Source: an uncultured Porphyromonadaceae bacterium (lineage in GTDB: Bacteria > Bacteroidota > Bacteroidia > Bacteroidales > Muribaculaceae). Taken from it: a stretch of 13,726 nucleotides of DNA. Positions 5,858-13,466 of the stretch are shown here, one piece after another. The stretch spans positions 1 to 13,726 of the forward strand of contig URMA01000082.1 of the NCBI GenBank assembly GCA_900548875.1, written 5' to 3'. Each line of letters starts with the position of its first letter. The first letter of the stretch is position 1. The notes beneath the pieces are model-generated. The model did not search any database and was not told where the DNA came from. It saw only the letters and a program-made list of their open reading frames with translations. The position numbers and the translations under genes are program-made.

Positions 5858-6982
5858 ATGAAACTCTTTGATGTATATCCTCTTTTCGACATCGAGATTG
5901 TAAGCGGCAAGGGCTGTTACGTCTACGATGCCGAGGGAACTGAATATATTGACCTGTACGGAGGTCACGCCGTGATTTCCGTAGGCCACAGCCATCCGCA
6001 TTATGTGGAGGCGTTGAAGCGCCAGGCTGAAAAGCTGGTGTTCTATTCCAACTCCGTGCATAATTCCTTGCAGGTGAAACTTGCCGAGAAGCTGGGACGG
6101 CAGAGCGGTTACGACGACTATCAGCTGTTCCTGGTCAATTCCGGAGCGGAAGCCAACGAGAATGCGATGAAACTTGCTTCGTTCCATACGGGGAAGGCGC
6201 GGGTGATTTCGTTCAGCAAGGCTTTTCATGGCCGTACTTCGCTGGCTGTTGAGGCTACCGACAATCCGAAAATCGTGGCACCCATCAATGCCAACCACCG
6301 AATCACGTTCGTACCTTTCGGCGATATTGCAGCCGTTGAGGCGGAATTGGCGAAGGGCGATGTGGCGGCAGTGATTATCGAAGGCATACAAGGTGTGGGC
6401 GGTATCAATATCCCGTCCGTTGAATTCTGGAAGGCTTTGCGTGCCGCGTGCGACAAGCATGATGTCGTGCTGATTGCCGACGAAATTCAGTCGGGTTATG
6501 GCCGTAGCGGCAAATTCTTCGCCCACCAGTACAGCGGCGTGCGTCCCGACATGATCACCGTAGCCAAAGGCATTGCCAACGGATTTCCGATGAGCGGAGT
6601 GCTGATTTCTCCGAAATTCAAGCCGGTCTACGGAATGCTCGGAACCACATTCGGAGGCAACCACCTGGCTTGTGCGGCAGCCATCGCCGTGCTCGACATT
6701 TTTGAGCAGGAGAATCTGGTGGAAAATGCCCGCCGTGTCGGCGAACATTTGCTGAACCGGCTGCGTGAACTTCCCGGTATCAAGGAAGTCAGGGGACAGG
6801 GTCTCATGATTGGACTCGAATTTGACTATCCCGTAAAGGAACTCCGCAGCAAACTGCTGTTCGAACAGAAAGTGTTTACGGGCGCGTCGGGCACGAATGT
6901 CATCCGTCTGCTTCCGCCGCTGGTACTCACCGAAGCGCTTGCCGACGAGTTCGTGGAACGCTTGAAAAAGGCAATGGCATAA
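5858..6982 (+). CDS. argD: Acetylornithine/succinylornithine aminotransferase (class III, PLP)
   Basis: This 374-residue class-III aminotransferase converts the acyl-glutamate semialdehyde to acyl-ornithine using glutamate. PLP-binding landmarks are visible: NSGAEANENAMKLA (94-107), the phosphate-contacting region near FSKAFHGRT (119-127), ADEIQSGYGRSG with Asp208, and the Schiff-base lysine Lys237 in TVAKGIANGFPMS. TTFGGNHLACAAA follows as in ArgD. It ends the arg operon; a strong hairpin lies 32 bases after its stop. The family also covers ornithine, GABA and succinylornithine aminotransferases, so the arginine role rests mainly on its place right after argC. It is slightly shorter than E. 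coli ArgD (about 406), mostly at the N-terminus. Confidence 0.93.
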   Translation: MKLFDVYPLFDIEIVSGKGCYVYDAEGTEYIDLYGGHAVISVGHSHPHYVEALKRQAEKLVFYSNSVHNSLQVKLAEKLGRQSGYDDYQLFLVNSGAEANENAMKLASFHTGKARVISFSKAFHGRTSLAVEATDNPKIVAPINANHRITFVPFGDIAAVEAELAKGDVAAVIIEGIQGVGGINIPSVEFWKALRAACDKHDVVLIADEIQSGYGRSGKFFAHQYSGVRPDMITVAKGIANGFPMSGVLISPKFKPVYGMLGTTFGGNHLACAAAIAVLDIFEQENLVENARRVGEHLLNRLRELPGIKEVRGQGLMIGLEFDYPVKELRSKLLFEQKVFTGASGTNVIRLLPPLVLTEALADEFVERLKKAMA

Positions 6983-7014
6983 GATTTTTGAGAATACATA
7001 CGATAAAAAAAGTG

Positions 7015-7044
7015 TTAGGGGCGGTCCGTTCGGGCTGCCCCTAA
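7015..7044. terminator. Bidirectional terminator between argD and the pepT-like gene
   Basis: TTAGGGGC (7015-7022) pairs exactly with GCCCCTAA (7037-7044). The stem continues inward through GGTCC/GGGCT with wobbles to a tight GTTC loop, so nearly the whole element is paired. On the + strand only a short TTTG follows. On the - strand the stem is followed by CAC and then a run of seven T (complement of 7004-7010), a better terminator tail. It sits between two convergent genes and probably ends transcription from both. Confidence 0.8.
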
Positions 7045-7067
7045 TTTGTATAGCGGTTACCAGGGTC

Positions 7068-8393
7068 TTACAGTCGTGCTGTTTCTTCTACGATTTTCAT
7101 CGCAATTTCAAAAGTGCCGTACATGTCCTCCAAAACAGAATATTCGTAGATGGAGTGGACGGCATTTTGGCCGGAGAACAGGCAAACGCCGCCTTTCAAT
7201 CCGTTGGCGCAGAACATGGCAGCCGTTGTCCCGGCTCTGACCGGTGTGAATTTCGGTGTTCTGCCGAGCGCTTCCATCGCATTTGTGATGACCTTTTTCG
7301 AGTCGGGGTCCATGTTGTATTCCACATTTTCGTAGGTGCGGATGTTGCTTATCAGTTCCACTTTCACATTCGGGAAATTGGCGGCAGTGTTTTTCAGATT
7401 GCGGTCGAGTATGCGTTCAAACAGATTGCCTTCTTCTTTGGAGAAATAACGGAGCCTTACGTGCACGAGATATTCGTCGGCATTGACCTTGTCCATGTTC
7501 CACGGATGCAGATAGCCTGACGTGCCTTCCGAGTTTTCCGGCCGCATTTCCACCGGAATCTGTCCGATATAGTAGGCGGCAGCTCCGAGGGCGTCGCCGT
7601 ATTTCAGCCGTTTCGCTTCGCTGGGGTGTACGCTGTGTCCCGTGAAGCGTATGATCTGGTCGCTGGCCGTGAAGTTGGAAGCCAGAATGTCTTCGTTCCC
7701 TTCTCCGTCAATGTCAATCAGTATGTCAGGATTGAAGCGTGACGGGTCAACTCTCATGGCAGCTTTGCCCACATCCTCATTCGGACAGAACACTACCTGT
7801 ACTTTCCCATGTTTGATTTTGTCGCCGCTTCTCGACAGCGATTCGATGACCGACATGGCAATGGCGCAGCCGTTTTTGTCGTCACCGCCAAGTATGGTGG
7901 TACCGTCGGTATGAATGATGGTTTTTCCGATACATTCTTTCAGATAAGCGCCGATTTCGCTGTCGACACGGATATACGTGCTGTCGTTCAGGCGAATGTC
8001 GCCGCCTTTATAGTTGCGGATTACGCTCGGGTGCACATCGCCTCCCGTCACGTCGGGTGTCACGTCGAGGTGGCAGGAAAAACCGAGTGTCTTTACGTTC
8101 TTGTCGGGGATGTTGGAGGCAATGTCCACATAGACATAGGCATCCTCGGAGCGGTAGCAGGTGATGTTTTTGTCGTTCAGTTTCAACACCTCATTTTCAA
8201 GGAATTTGGCCATTTCAATCTGTCCCTCGGTCATCGGAAACTCGTTGGGATCTTCCGGCACATAGGACTGGGAATTGATTTTCACGTAGCTGACAAACCG
8301 TTCCAGCATTTCTTCAGGAGTCGTAACCGTTGCCGCAAAAGTTGTACCTGCGAAAGTGAGCAGCGCGGCAGAAATAATAGTGGAAATTTTCAT
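7068..8393 (-). CDS. pepT: Exported peptidase T-like M20 metallopeptidase
   Basis: Peptidase T is an M20-family zinc aminotripeptidase. This 441-residue relative has an added N-terminal export signal (MKISTIISAALLTFAGTTFA, probable cleavage after residue 20), so it should act in the periplasm or beyond, whereas ordinary PepT (about 410 residues) is cytoplasmic. Recognisable parts are SCHLDVTPD (His108, Asp110), ILGGDDKNG (Asp171), CPNEDVGK (Glu206 as presumed catalytic base), DIDGEGN (Asp229), SVHPSEAK (His256) and AVHSIYEY (His413). From memory of the family, the usual EE pair is here Glu206-Asp207, and the usual GGTDG near the C-terminus reads AGTTAA, so metal binding or specificity may differ. 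It stands alone, convergent with argD and divergent from the large propeller gene. The first ATG is chosen because it supplies the signal peptide. Confidence 0.9.
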   Translation of the reverse strand: MKISTIISAALLTFAGTTFAATVTTPEEMLERFVSYVKINSQSYVPEDPNEFPMTEGQIEMAKFLENEVLKLNDKNITCYRSEDAYVYVDIASNIPDKNVKTLGFSCHLDVTPDVTGGDVHPSVIRNYKGGDIRLNDSTYIRVDSEIGAYLKECIGKTIIHTDGTTILGGDDKNGCAIAMSVIESLSRSGDKIKHGKVQVVFCPNEDVGKAAMRVDPSRFNPDILIDIDGEGNEDILASNFTASDQIIRFTGHSVHPSEAKRLKYGDALGAAAYYIGQIPVEMRPENSEGTSGYLHPWNMDKVNADEYLVHVRLRYFSKEEGNLFERILDRNLKNTAANFPNVKVELISNIRTYENVEYNMDPDSKKVITNAMEALGRTPKFTPVRAGTTAAMFCANGLKGGVCLFSGQNAVHSIYEYSVLEDMYGTFEIAMKIVEETARL

Positions 8394-8416
8394 AGTAGTA
8401 TTGTTTTAGTCTGTTG

Positions 8417-8424
8417 CAAATATA
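8417..8424 (-). promoter_or_regulatory. Predicted -7 element for the pepT-like gene
   Basis: The complement reads TATATTTG, an exact match to the Bacteroides TAnnTTTG element, 24 bases upstream of the start codon. No TTTG is visible at the matching -33 distance, so only half the promoter is supported. Confidence 0.5.
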
Positions 8425-8545
8425 AGGTAAAAGGTGCAGGAAAAAATTGAAATGAGGGGGAAGTGCATTTGCCGGATGAAAAAATTTTCAGGAACATAAA
8501 TTGCGTTTTTAGGCTCAATCTGTTCATTATCAGAAATAAAATTTA

Positions 8546-8553
8546 TAGTTTTG
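8546..8553 (+). promoter_or_regulatory. Predicted -7 element for the propeller-sensor gene
   Basis: TAGTTTTG matches TAnnTTTG and lies 33 bases before the ATG at 8586. No clear TTTG is seen at the expected -33 position. Confidence 0.45.
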
Positions 8554-8585
8554 TGAAAATACCAAAAATCTAAAGAAGATTCCTG

Positions 8586-11500
8586 ATGTTGTACGTTCGT
8601 TTACTCCTGTTGATTTTTTGTCTGTATGCTGTTTCCGCTTGCAGTTCCCGTCAGGGGACGGAAACAATGGATACGCAGCCTGTAGTGTTTGAGAGTGAAT
8701 TGTCATGTGTCTGTCCTGATTCTGCCGGAAATTTCTTGATTGGTACGGAGGAGGGCATCATTTACAGGTATGCTCCGGGAAGTTTGGAACAGTATCGCGT
8801 TACCAATCCGTCGAACCGCATTTACTATATTGAAGATTTGGGACATGCCGGAGGCACCGACAATCTGCTGGTTTCCGTGCGCAACCGCGGACTGCATCTG
8901 ATGCGCCTGCGCGACGGCCGGTTGGTGCAGGATATTGTTTTCAGCTGTGTGCCCGATTCAACGGTACTTCCTCAGAAAGGGGATTCCTATTCGGCCTATC
9001 ACTGGGTGAAAGGCGATGACGGCTGCCGCTATCTTGCCACCAGCAACGGTTTGTGGATGTTGCGTCCGGAAGTGCTCGAACATTATGTGGCCTTGCCGCC
9101 CGACAGGGCTGTTGCGGTCGATTCTGTCGCGTTGTTCTCGACGAAAGCCCTGATAGAGAAGGTGGACAAAAAATACCAGTACACGATAGAGTCCATCGAA
9201 CTGCGCGGAAATGACCTCTATTTTGCCAGTCAGGACGGACTTTGGTATTCCGATATGTCGGCGGCCAATCCCGGACTTCGCCGTATCAGCGAAGACGGCG
9301 GCCATTATTTCCATACCGAGGTGTGGGGCGACACGCTGTATGCTTTAAGTGCCGACCGCATGCTGAAGTTCGACATGGCAAACCGCCGGATGATAGCCAC
9401 TTCGCCGAATACGGAGAAGGCGCAGGCGATTTTCTTCCATGTCGACGAGGAAACGGGCAGGCGGTTCCAATATTCGATATGCGCTTCCGATGAATTGCAC
9501 GTCGAGGGGAAAACCTATCGCGGGTTGCAGCTGACAAAGTCCTGGAAATCGTCGTTTCAGATGAGCGACGAGGGAGTCTATCTGATTTCCGGCCGACGGC
9601 TGATGTATCTGGATTTCGACTGGCTTCAGCTGAATTTCGGCGAGCAGGCCACGATTGGTGGCTGCTGCCTTGGCGATGACAGCCGGATTTACGTGGTGGA
9701 CAGCTATCGCCGGCTTTTCCGTTGTAATGCCGACGGAACGGGCATGAAATGTCTGGGAGAGATAGTGGATGCCGATATGTCGCCGATTGTGGGGCTGGAA
9801 TATGCCGACGGCCGCCTGCTGCTGGCTACACGGAGAAACATATATGAAGTGTCGGCTGCCGACTATCTGTTCAGCGTCGGCCGAAAAGCCCGTCCGCTGT
9901 TTGCGGAGGACTTTTCGCAGGAAAACGACCACGAGATAACGGCGTTTGTCGCCGCTGAAGGCGACGGGCTGTGGGTAGGCACGCGAAAATGTCTGTACCG
10001 CTGTGAAAAGGGCGGTCGGCAGGAAATTCCGTTCCGACTGACAGACGGGAGGACATTGGCCGAACTTTATGAAAGTACCTATATCACGGATATATGCCGT
10101 TATGGAAACGGCGTGGAGGTGGGTACGTTGAACTGGCTGACGGGTTACTGTGACGGCAAGGAAATCCGTCAGAACCGGCTGGAAGGCGTTGGCGGAAAAT
10201 CGGATATCTATAAAAATGTCCGTTCGGTGGCTTTTTCGCCCGACGGGCGGATGATGCTTGCCGCCGCTCAGGATTCCGTCTACCTCTATCGTGCGGAAAC
10301 CGGCGGAACGTGCCGAAGTTTGGCGGCTCCGATAGGACTTTATGCCAACAGCCTGTCGTTCCTGTCGGATTCGCTGATGATTGCCACAACGGGAAAGGGC
10401 GTGTCGTTGCTGCATTATTCCGATGCCGACAGCCTGCTGGAGATTCGTCGGGAATTTGGAAAAAATCTGTATTTCCAGTCATCGCTCAAAGTCGGGGACG
10501 CCGTGTTTTGCAGTTCCCGTTACGGTCTTTTCATGCTTTCGCCGGAGAACGGAAGCTATACCCTCCGTCAATTGGACTTGAGAGCCGGAACGCTTCCGCT
10601 GTCGGCAGTCGTGTGGAGTGTCGTTTCTGCGGCTTTGCTGCTGTTCCTGCTGGTATTGCTCGCACGATATCACAAACGGGTGGAACTTTTGCGTCGTTTC
10701 CGCCGCGACGTGCTGCGCTATTCCGAATTGCCGTTGCAGCGGTTTGAACGGCTGGCAGGTCTGCATTTGCTCTTTGCCCGTAGATTCAGGACGCGGCTGA
10801 ACGAAACGGAAGCGCGTTGGGGCGAATGGGTGGCGCATTGCCGCGACTGGCGACGGCTGACGAAAGGCAGCGAATACAGCCTGACGGCGGAAAAAGAAGC
10901 CGTCAAGCAGGCGGTGTCGCAAGCCGATGAAGCAGGATATCAGGCCGCTTTGTCGGTGCTTGAAAATGCCTTGGCGCTGACCTCGTTCGAGTCGGAACTT
11001 CGTCAGGCTTCCTTGCCTCCGGTGTTTGCCGACACCGTGCAGCGTTTCGTGGAGCAGGTGAGGGCGCTGGATGTTTCTTCGGATGATTTTGAACGGCAGT
11101 TCGCCGCATTGAAGCAGGAATGGAATCTGGTGACCGCGCGTCGGATGATGCTCGAATCTTACGGCCGTACGGTCGACGAAATGGAAGATTCGCCGATGCG
11201 TTCGCTGCTGGCGGCTGACCGCTCGCTGCTCGAACGCCGGATGACGCAGGGCGGACCGCAGGATGATGCCACGTTTGAAAAATGGGCGTTTGCCATCAAG
11301 ACCTACCGAAAACTGAACATGCTGACGTTCGACGCCGACAACTATGCCACCCACAAGTCGAAATTCCTCGCTATGACGGGTTACGGACATGTGCGGGAAA
11401 TGGAAGAGTCGATTGAGGCGGAATGCCGTTACCGGTTTATCCCGACGCAGCAGGAACGCGAACTGCTTGACTTTGTCCGTCGTGTCGGAGTGGTGGAAAT

Positions 11501-12581
11501 GGTGGACGACAAGGAAAAATATCTGGAATGGACACTGGAAGAGTATAAGGAACACTTCAAACTGATTGATGCCGACAAGTCGCACAAGATAGTCTATCTG
11601 AAACAGAAAGAACGGTTGAAAACACTGGTGGCCGACCGTTTGAAGCTCGTCGGCTGGATGAACGATTTTCTGACGGCTTTGGGCGAAATCCGGCGCAGTG
11701 TCGAGGGGCGGCAGGGCATGCTGTATGAGGGGCAGCAGGCGGAATATGAGCAGAGCCGGAAGCTGCTTTCGGGTCTGTACGACTGTCTGACAAACGCCGT
11801 CATCTATTCGGATGACCTTTTCCGTCCGTCGGATTCCGACATTCTGCGCCGCTATGTGGCTCATTTCACGGCCTCGGCCGAAGAATATCTTCAAGGCGTA
11901 CGTTTCATTCTTGAAAACGGCGACGAGCTCGACCGTAAAATCGGTATCGTAGAAAACGTGGTGGAACGCCGCGTCAAGTCGGGAAGCCGGAAAACGGAAC
12001 TTCCCTCCAATTCCATCCGTCTGCTGAAGGAGACGATAGACTCCAGTCCGTTCCTGCAGGGACGGCTGCTCGACAGCACGGTGGAGAAGTTGTGCAGGAA
12101 CACCGATTTGACCGACAATGCGCAGATGCTCGACATCGACGGGTTGAAACAGTGCCTTTCCGAACTGGAAAAGGAGCGGGATGCTCTCCGCACAATAAGA
12201 GGCAGCTATCGCACTGTTTTGGGCGAAGAAAAGAACAACCGGTTCTTCAATGCCTTCTTCGGCAGTTTGCCGGAACTTCAGGACCCGATTTTTCGGACAG
12301 GTTGCCGGCAGATTCTGTTCTCGGCCATGCTTGTGGGACTGAAGGCAAGAACTCCGAAAGCCCTTTCGGCCTTCTTTGAGAACAGCCGCTTGCTGTTCTT
12401 CTCAGAGTTTGACCGCGGCGATGCCCGGGCACAGTCGTTCCCCTACTATCTGTGGCAGAAACGCCGTCACCCCGTAGTGAGGGCGTGGTTTACGTTGCTT
12501 CCTACTCCCGGAGCCCGGATGTCGCGCCTTTACGACGACGTGCGCAAGTCGCTGTTGTCCAATGTCGGAAAAACGGCATAG
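8586..12581 (+). CDS. Large membrane protein: periplasmic beta-propeller repeats, one membrane span, uncharacterised helical cytoplasmic region
   Basis: This 1331-residue protein starts with a hydrophobic signal ending VSAC (Cys19), which fits a lipobox. Residues about 35-665 contain some eleven propeller-like repeats of the form hydrophobic-ATxxGLWxx. Examples are FLIGTEEGIIYRY (50-62), YLATSNGLWMLR (149-160), LYFASQDGLWYSD (211-223), LWVGTRKCLYRC (462-473) and MIATTGKGVSLLHY (598-611). This resembles the two-propeller sensors of Bacteroidetes hybrid two-component systems. One membrane span lies at about 672-694 followed by basic residues, putting the rest inside the cell. The last 635 residues look mainly helical and charged, with probable coiled coils; I see no histidine-kinase motifs, receiver, AraC or clear LuxR domain, and no Y_Y_Y domain before the span. 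Sensing across the membrane is inferred; the output is unknown. It is a single gene with its own promoter and no obvious partner. Confidence 0.8.
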   Translation: MLYVRLLLLIFCLYAVSACSSRQGTETMDTQPVVFESELSCVCPDSAGNFLIGTEEGIIYRYAPGSLEQYRVTNPSNRIYYIEDLGHAGGTDNLLVSVRNRGLHLMRLRDGRLVQDIVFSCVPDSTVLPQKGDSYSAYHWVKGDDGCRYLATSNGLWMLRPEVLEHYVALPPDRAVAVDSVALFSTKALIEKVDKKYQYTIESIELRGNDLYFASQDGLWYSDMSAANPGLRRISEDGGHYFHTEVWGDTLYALSADRMLKFDMANRRMIATSPNTEKAQAIFFHVDEETGRRFQYSICASDELHVEGKTYRGLQLTKSWKSSFQMSDEGVYLISGRRLMYLDFDWLQLNFGEQATIGGCCLGDDSRIYVVDSYRRLFRCNADGTGMKCLGEIVDADMSPIVGLEYADGRLLLATRRNIYEVSAADYLFSVGRKARPLFAEDFSQENDHEITAFVAAEGDGLWVGTRKCLYRCEKGGRQEIPFRLTDGRTLAELYESTYITDICRYGNGVEVGTLNWLTGYCDGKEIRQNRLEGVGGKSDIYKNVRSVAFSPDGRMMLAAAQDSVYLYRAETGGTCRSLAAPIGLYANSLSFLSDSLMIATTGKGVSLLHYSDADSLLEIRREFGKNLYFQSSLKVGDAVFCSSRYGLFMLSPENGSYTLRQLDLRAGTLPLSAVVWSVVSAALLLFLLVLLARYHKRVELLRRFRRDVLRYSELPLQRFERLAGLHLLFARRFRTRLNETEARWGEWVAHCRDWRRLTKGSEYSLTAEKEAVKQAVSQADEAGYQAALSVLENALALTSFESELRQASLPPVFADTVQRFVEQVRALDVSSDDFERQFAALKQEWNLVTARRMMLESYGRTVDEMEDSPMRSLLAADRSLLERRMTQGGPQDDATFEKWAFAIKTYRKLNMLTFDADNYATHKSKFLAMTGYGHVREMEESIEAECRYRFIPTQQERELLDFVRRVGVVEMVDDKEKYLEWTLEEYKEHFKLIDADKSHKIVYLKQKERLKTLVADRLKLVGWMNDFLTALGEIRRSVEGRQGMLYEGQQAEYEQSRKLLSGLYDCLTNAVIYSDDLFRPSDSDILRRYVAHFTASAEEYLQGVRFILENGDELDRKIGIVENVVERRVKSGSRKTELPSNSIRLLKETIDSSPFLQGRLLDSTVEKLCRNTDLTDNAQMLDIDGLKQCLSELEKERDALRTIRGSYRTVLGEEKNNRFFNAFFGSLPELQDPIFRTGCRQILFSAMLVGLKARTPKALSAFFENSRLLFFSEFDRGDARAQSFPYYLWQKRRHPVVRAWFTLLPTPGARMSRLYDDVRKSLLSNVGKTA

Positions 12582-12601
12582 CCATAGTCGTCAGGCCGTT
12601 T
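12571..12601 (+). terminator. Possible weak terminator after the propeller-sensor gene
   Basis: AAACGGC (12571-12577) pairs with GCCGTTT (12595-12601), enclosing the stop codon in the loop. A small second hairpin, CCTG/CAGG, follows at about 12606-12618. There is no T run, so intrinsic termination is uncertain. Confidence 0.3.
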
Positions 12602-12651
12602 ATGTCCTGCAATACAGGGAAAAAGGAGGCAAAAAATGAGCCCGCCATTTA

Positions 12652-12683
12652 TTTGTTTTTTGTGGAGAAAATTCGTAACTTTG
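12652..12683 (+). promoter_or_regulatory. Near-consensus Bacteroides promoter for the NifU-like operon
   Basis: TTTG at 12652-12655 and TAACTTTG at 12676-12683 are separated by 20 bases and match both elements of the Bacteroides -33/-7 promoter at the usual spacing. Transcription would start near 12690, leaving an A+T-rich leader of about 70 bases before the ATG at 12759. This is the best promoter match in the window and agrees with the high-expression codon use of the genes after it. Confidence 0.75.
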
Positions 12684-12758
12684 CCCTGGTAAAATCAGTC
12701 AATGCGATTGATTGACAATAAGTAATATCTTTTAATAGAACTTAAATATTTACGCGTT

Positions 12759-13451
12759 ATGATTTACACTCATGAAGTGCAGCAAATGTGCTGTGTAAAG
12801 AAAGGTGCGAACCACCCTTCAGCTCCAATTCCAGAAGAAGGAAAATGGGTACGCTCTAAAGAAATCAAGGATATCAGCGGCCTTACTCACGGTATTGGCT
12901 GGTGTGCTCCTCAACAAGGTGCCTGCAAATTGACACTTAACGTGAAGGATGGTATCATCCAAGAAGCTATGGTTGAAACAATCGGTTGCTCAGGTATGAC
13001 TCACTCAGCTGCTATGGCATCTGAAATCCTCCCGGGCAAGACTTTGCTTGAAGCTTTGAACACTGACTTGGTTTGCGACGCTATCAACACAGCAATGCGC
13101 GAATTGTTCTTGCAAATCGTTTACGGACGTACACAGTCTGCTTTCTCAGAAGGCGGTCTGGCTATCGGTGCTTCTTTGGAAGACCTCGGTAAGGGTCTTC
13201 GCAGCCAGGTAGGTACAATGTTCGGTACAATCAAGACCGGTACTCGTTACCTCGAAATGGCTGAAGGCTATTGCACTCGTATGGCTCTTGATGCTGAAAA
13301 TCAGGTTATCGGCTACGAATTCATCCACCTCGGCAAGATGATGGAAATGATCAAGAATGGCGTAGCTCCTGCAGAAGCCCTCGAAAAAGCAAAAGGTACT
13401 TATGGCCGTTTTGCTGAAGCAGTTAAATATATTGACCCACGTAAAGAATAA
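12759..13451 (+). CDS. NifU-like iron-sulfur cluster assembly scaffold protein
   Basis: This 230-residue protein belongs to a NifU/IscU-related family. The core resembles IscU: WCAPQQGACKL (Cys49, Cys56) sits where IscU has its first cluster-binding cysteine. IGCSGMTHSAAMASE (Cys77) matches the GC...SSS..TE stretch. A third candidate, Cys106, lies in DLVCDAIN. A C-terminal part (about 125-230: EGGLAIGASLEDLGKGL, GKMMEMIKNG) goes beyond the usual IscU length of about 130. Two further cysteines (11, 12) are near the start. Scaffold function is inferred from homology. Its codons end in T or A much more than those of its left neighbours (GCT, GGT, GAA), typical of highly expressed genes. It has a TAA stop directly followed by TAG, then a Shine-Dalgarno for the next gene 15 bases on, so the two form an operon. 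Confidence 0.88.
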   Translation: MIYTHEVQQMCCVKKGANHPSAPIPEEGKWVRSKEIKDISGLTHGIGWCAPQQGACKLTLNVKDGIIQEAMVETIGCSGMTHSAAMASEILPGKTLLEALNTDLVCDAINTAMRELFLQIVYGRTQSAFSEGGLAIGASLEDLGKGLRSQVGTMFGTIKTGTRYLEMAEGYCTRMALDAENQVIGYEFIHLGKMMEMIKNGVAPAEALEKAKGTYGRFAEAVKYIDPRKE

Positions 13452-13452
13452 T

Positions 13453-13458
13453 AGGAGG
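13453..13458 (+). promoter_or_regulatory. Shine-Dalgarno sequence of the GGGtGRT-family gene
   Basis: AGGAGG lies eight bases before the ATG at 13467 and fixes that start. It overlaps the extra TAG stop codon after the NifU-like gene. Confidence 0.75.
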
Positions 13459-13466
13459 ACCTCACA

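Larger units (their letters stand above)
8394..8585. other. Divergent promoter region
   Basis: This 192-base A+T-rich gap separates two divergent genes and holds a -7-type element on each strand (8417-8424 on -, 8546-8553 on +). Between them is TGAAAA-aa-TTTTCA (8477-8490), a near-symmetric site that might bind a regulator but is weak evidence on its own. No coding sequence is supported. Confidence 0.6.

Noticed and set aside
5847..5861. Four-codon mini-frame whose TGA overlaps the argD ATG
   Set aside because: Too short to be meaningful; expected by chance in A-rich leaders, although it mimics the arrangement before the TonB-like gene.
4840..6748. Long - strand open frames opposite argC and argD
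   Set aside because: Both overlap well-supported enzymes and show no motif, leader or promoter of their own.
10479..11894. 471-codon open frame on the - strand within the large sensor gene
   Set aside because: The + strand frame has signal, propeller repeats and membrane span in continuous register; the opposite frame is Arg/His/Phe-rich without recognisable domains.
10680..12581. Histidine kinase, receiver or AraC domain in the sensor's cytoplasmic half
   Set aside because: Looked for because propeller sensors usually carry them, but no H-box, N/G box, receiver aspartate pattern or AraC motif could be read.
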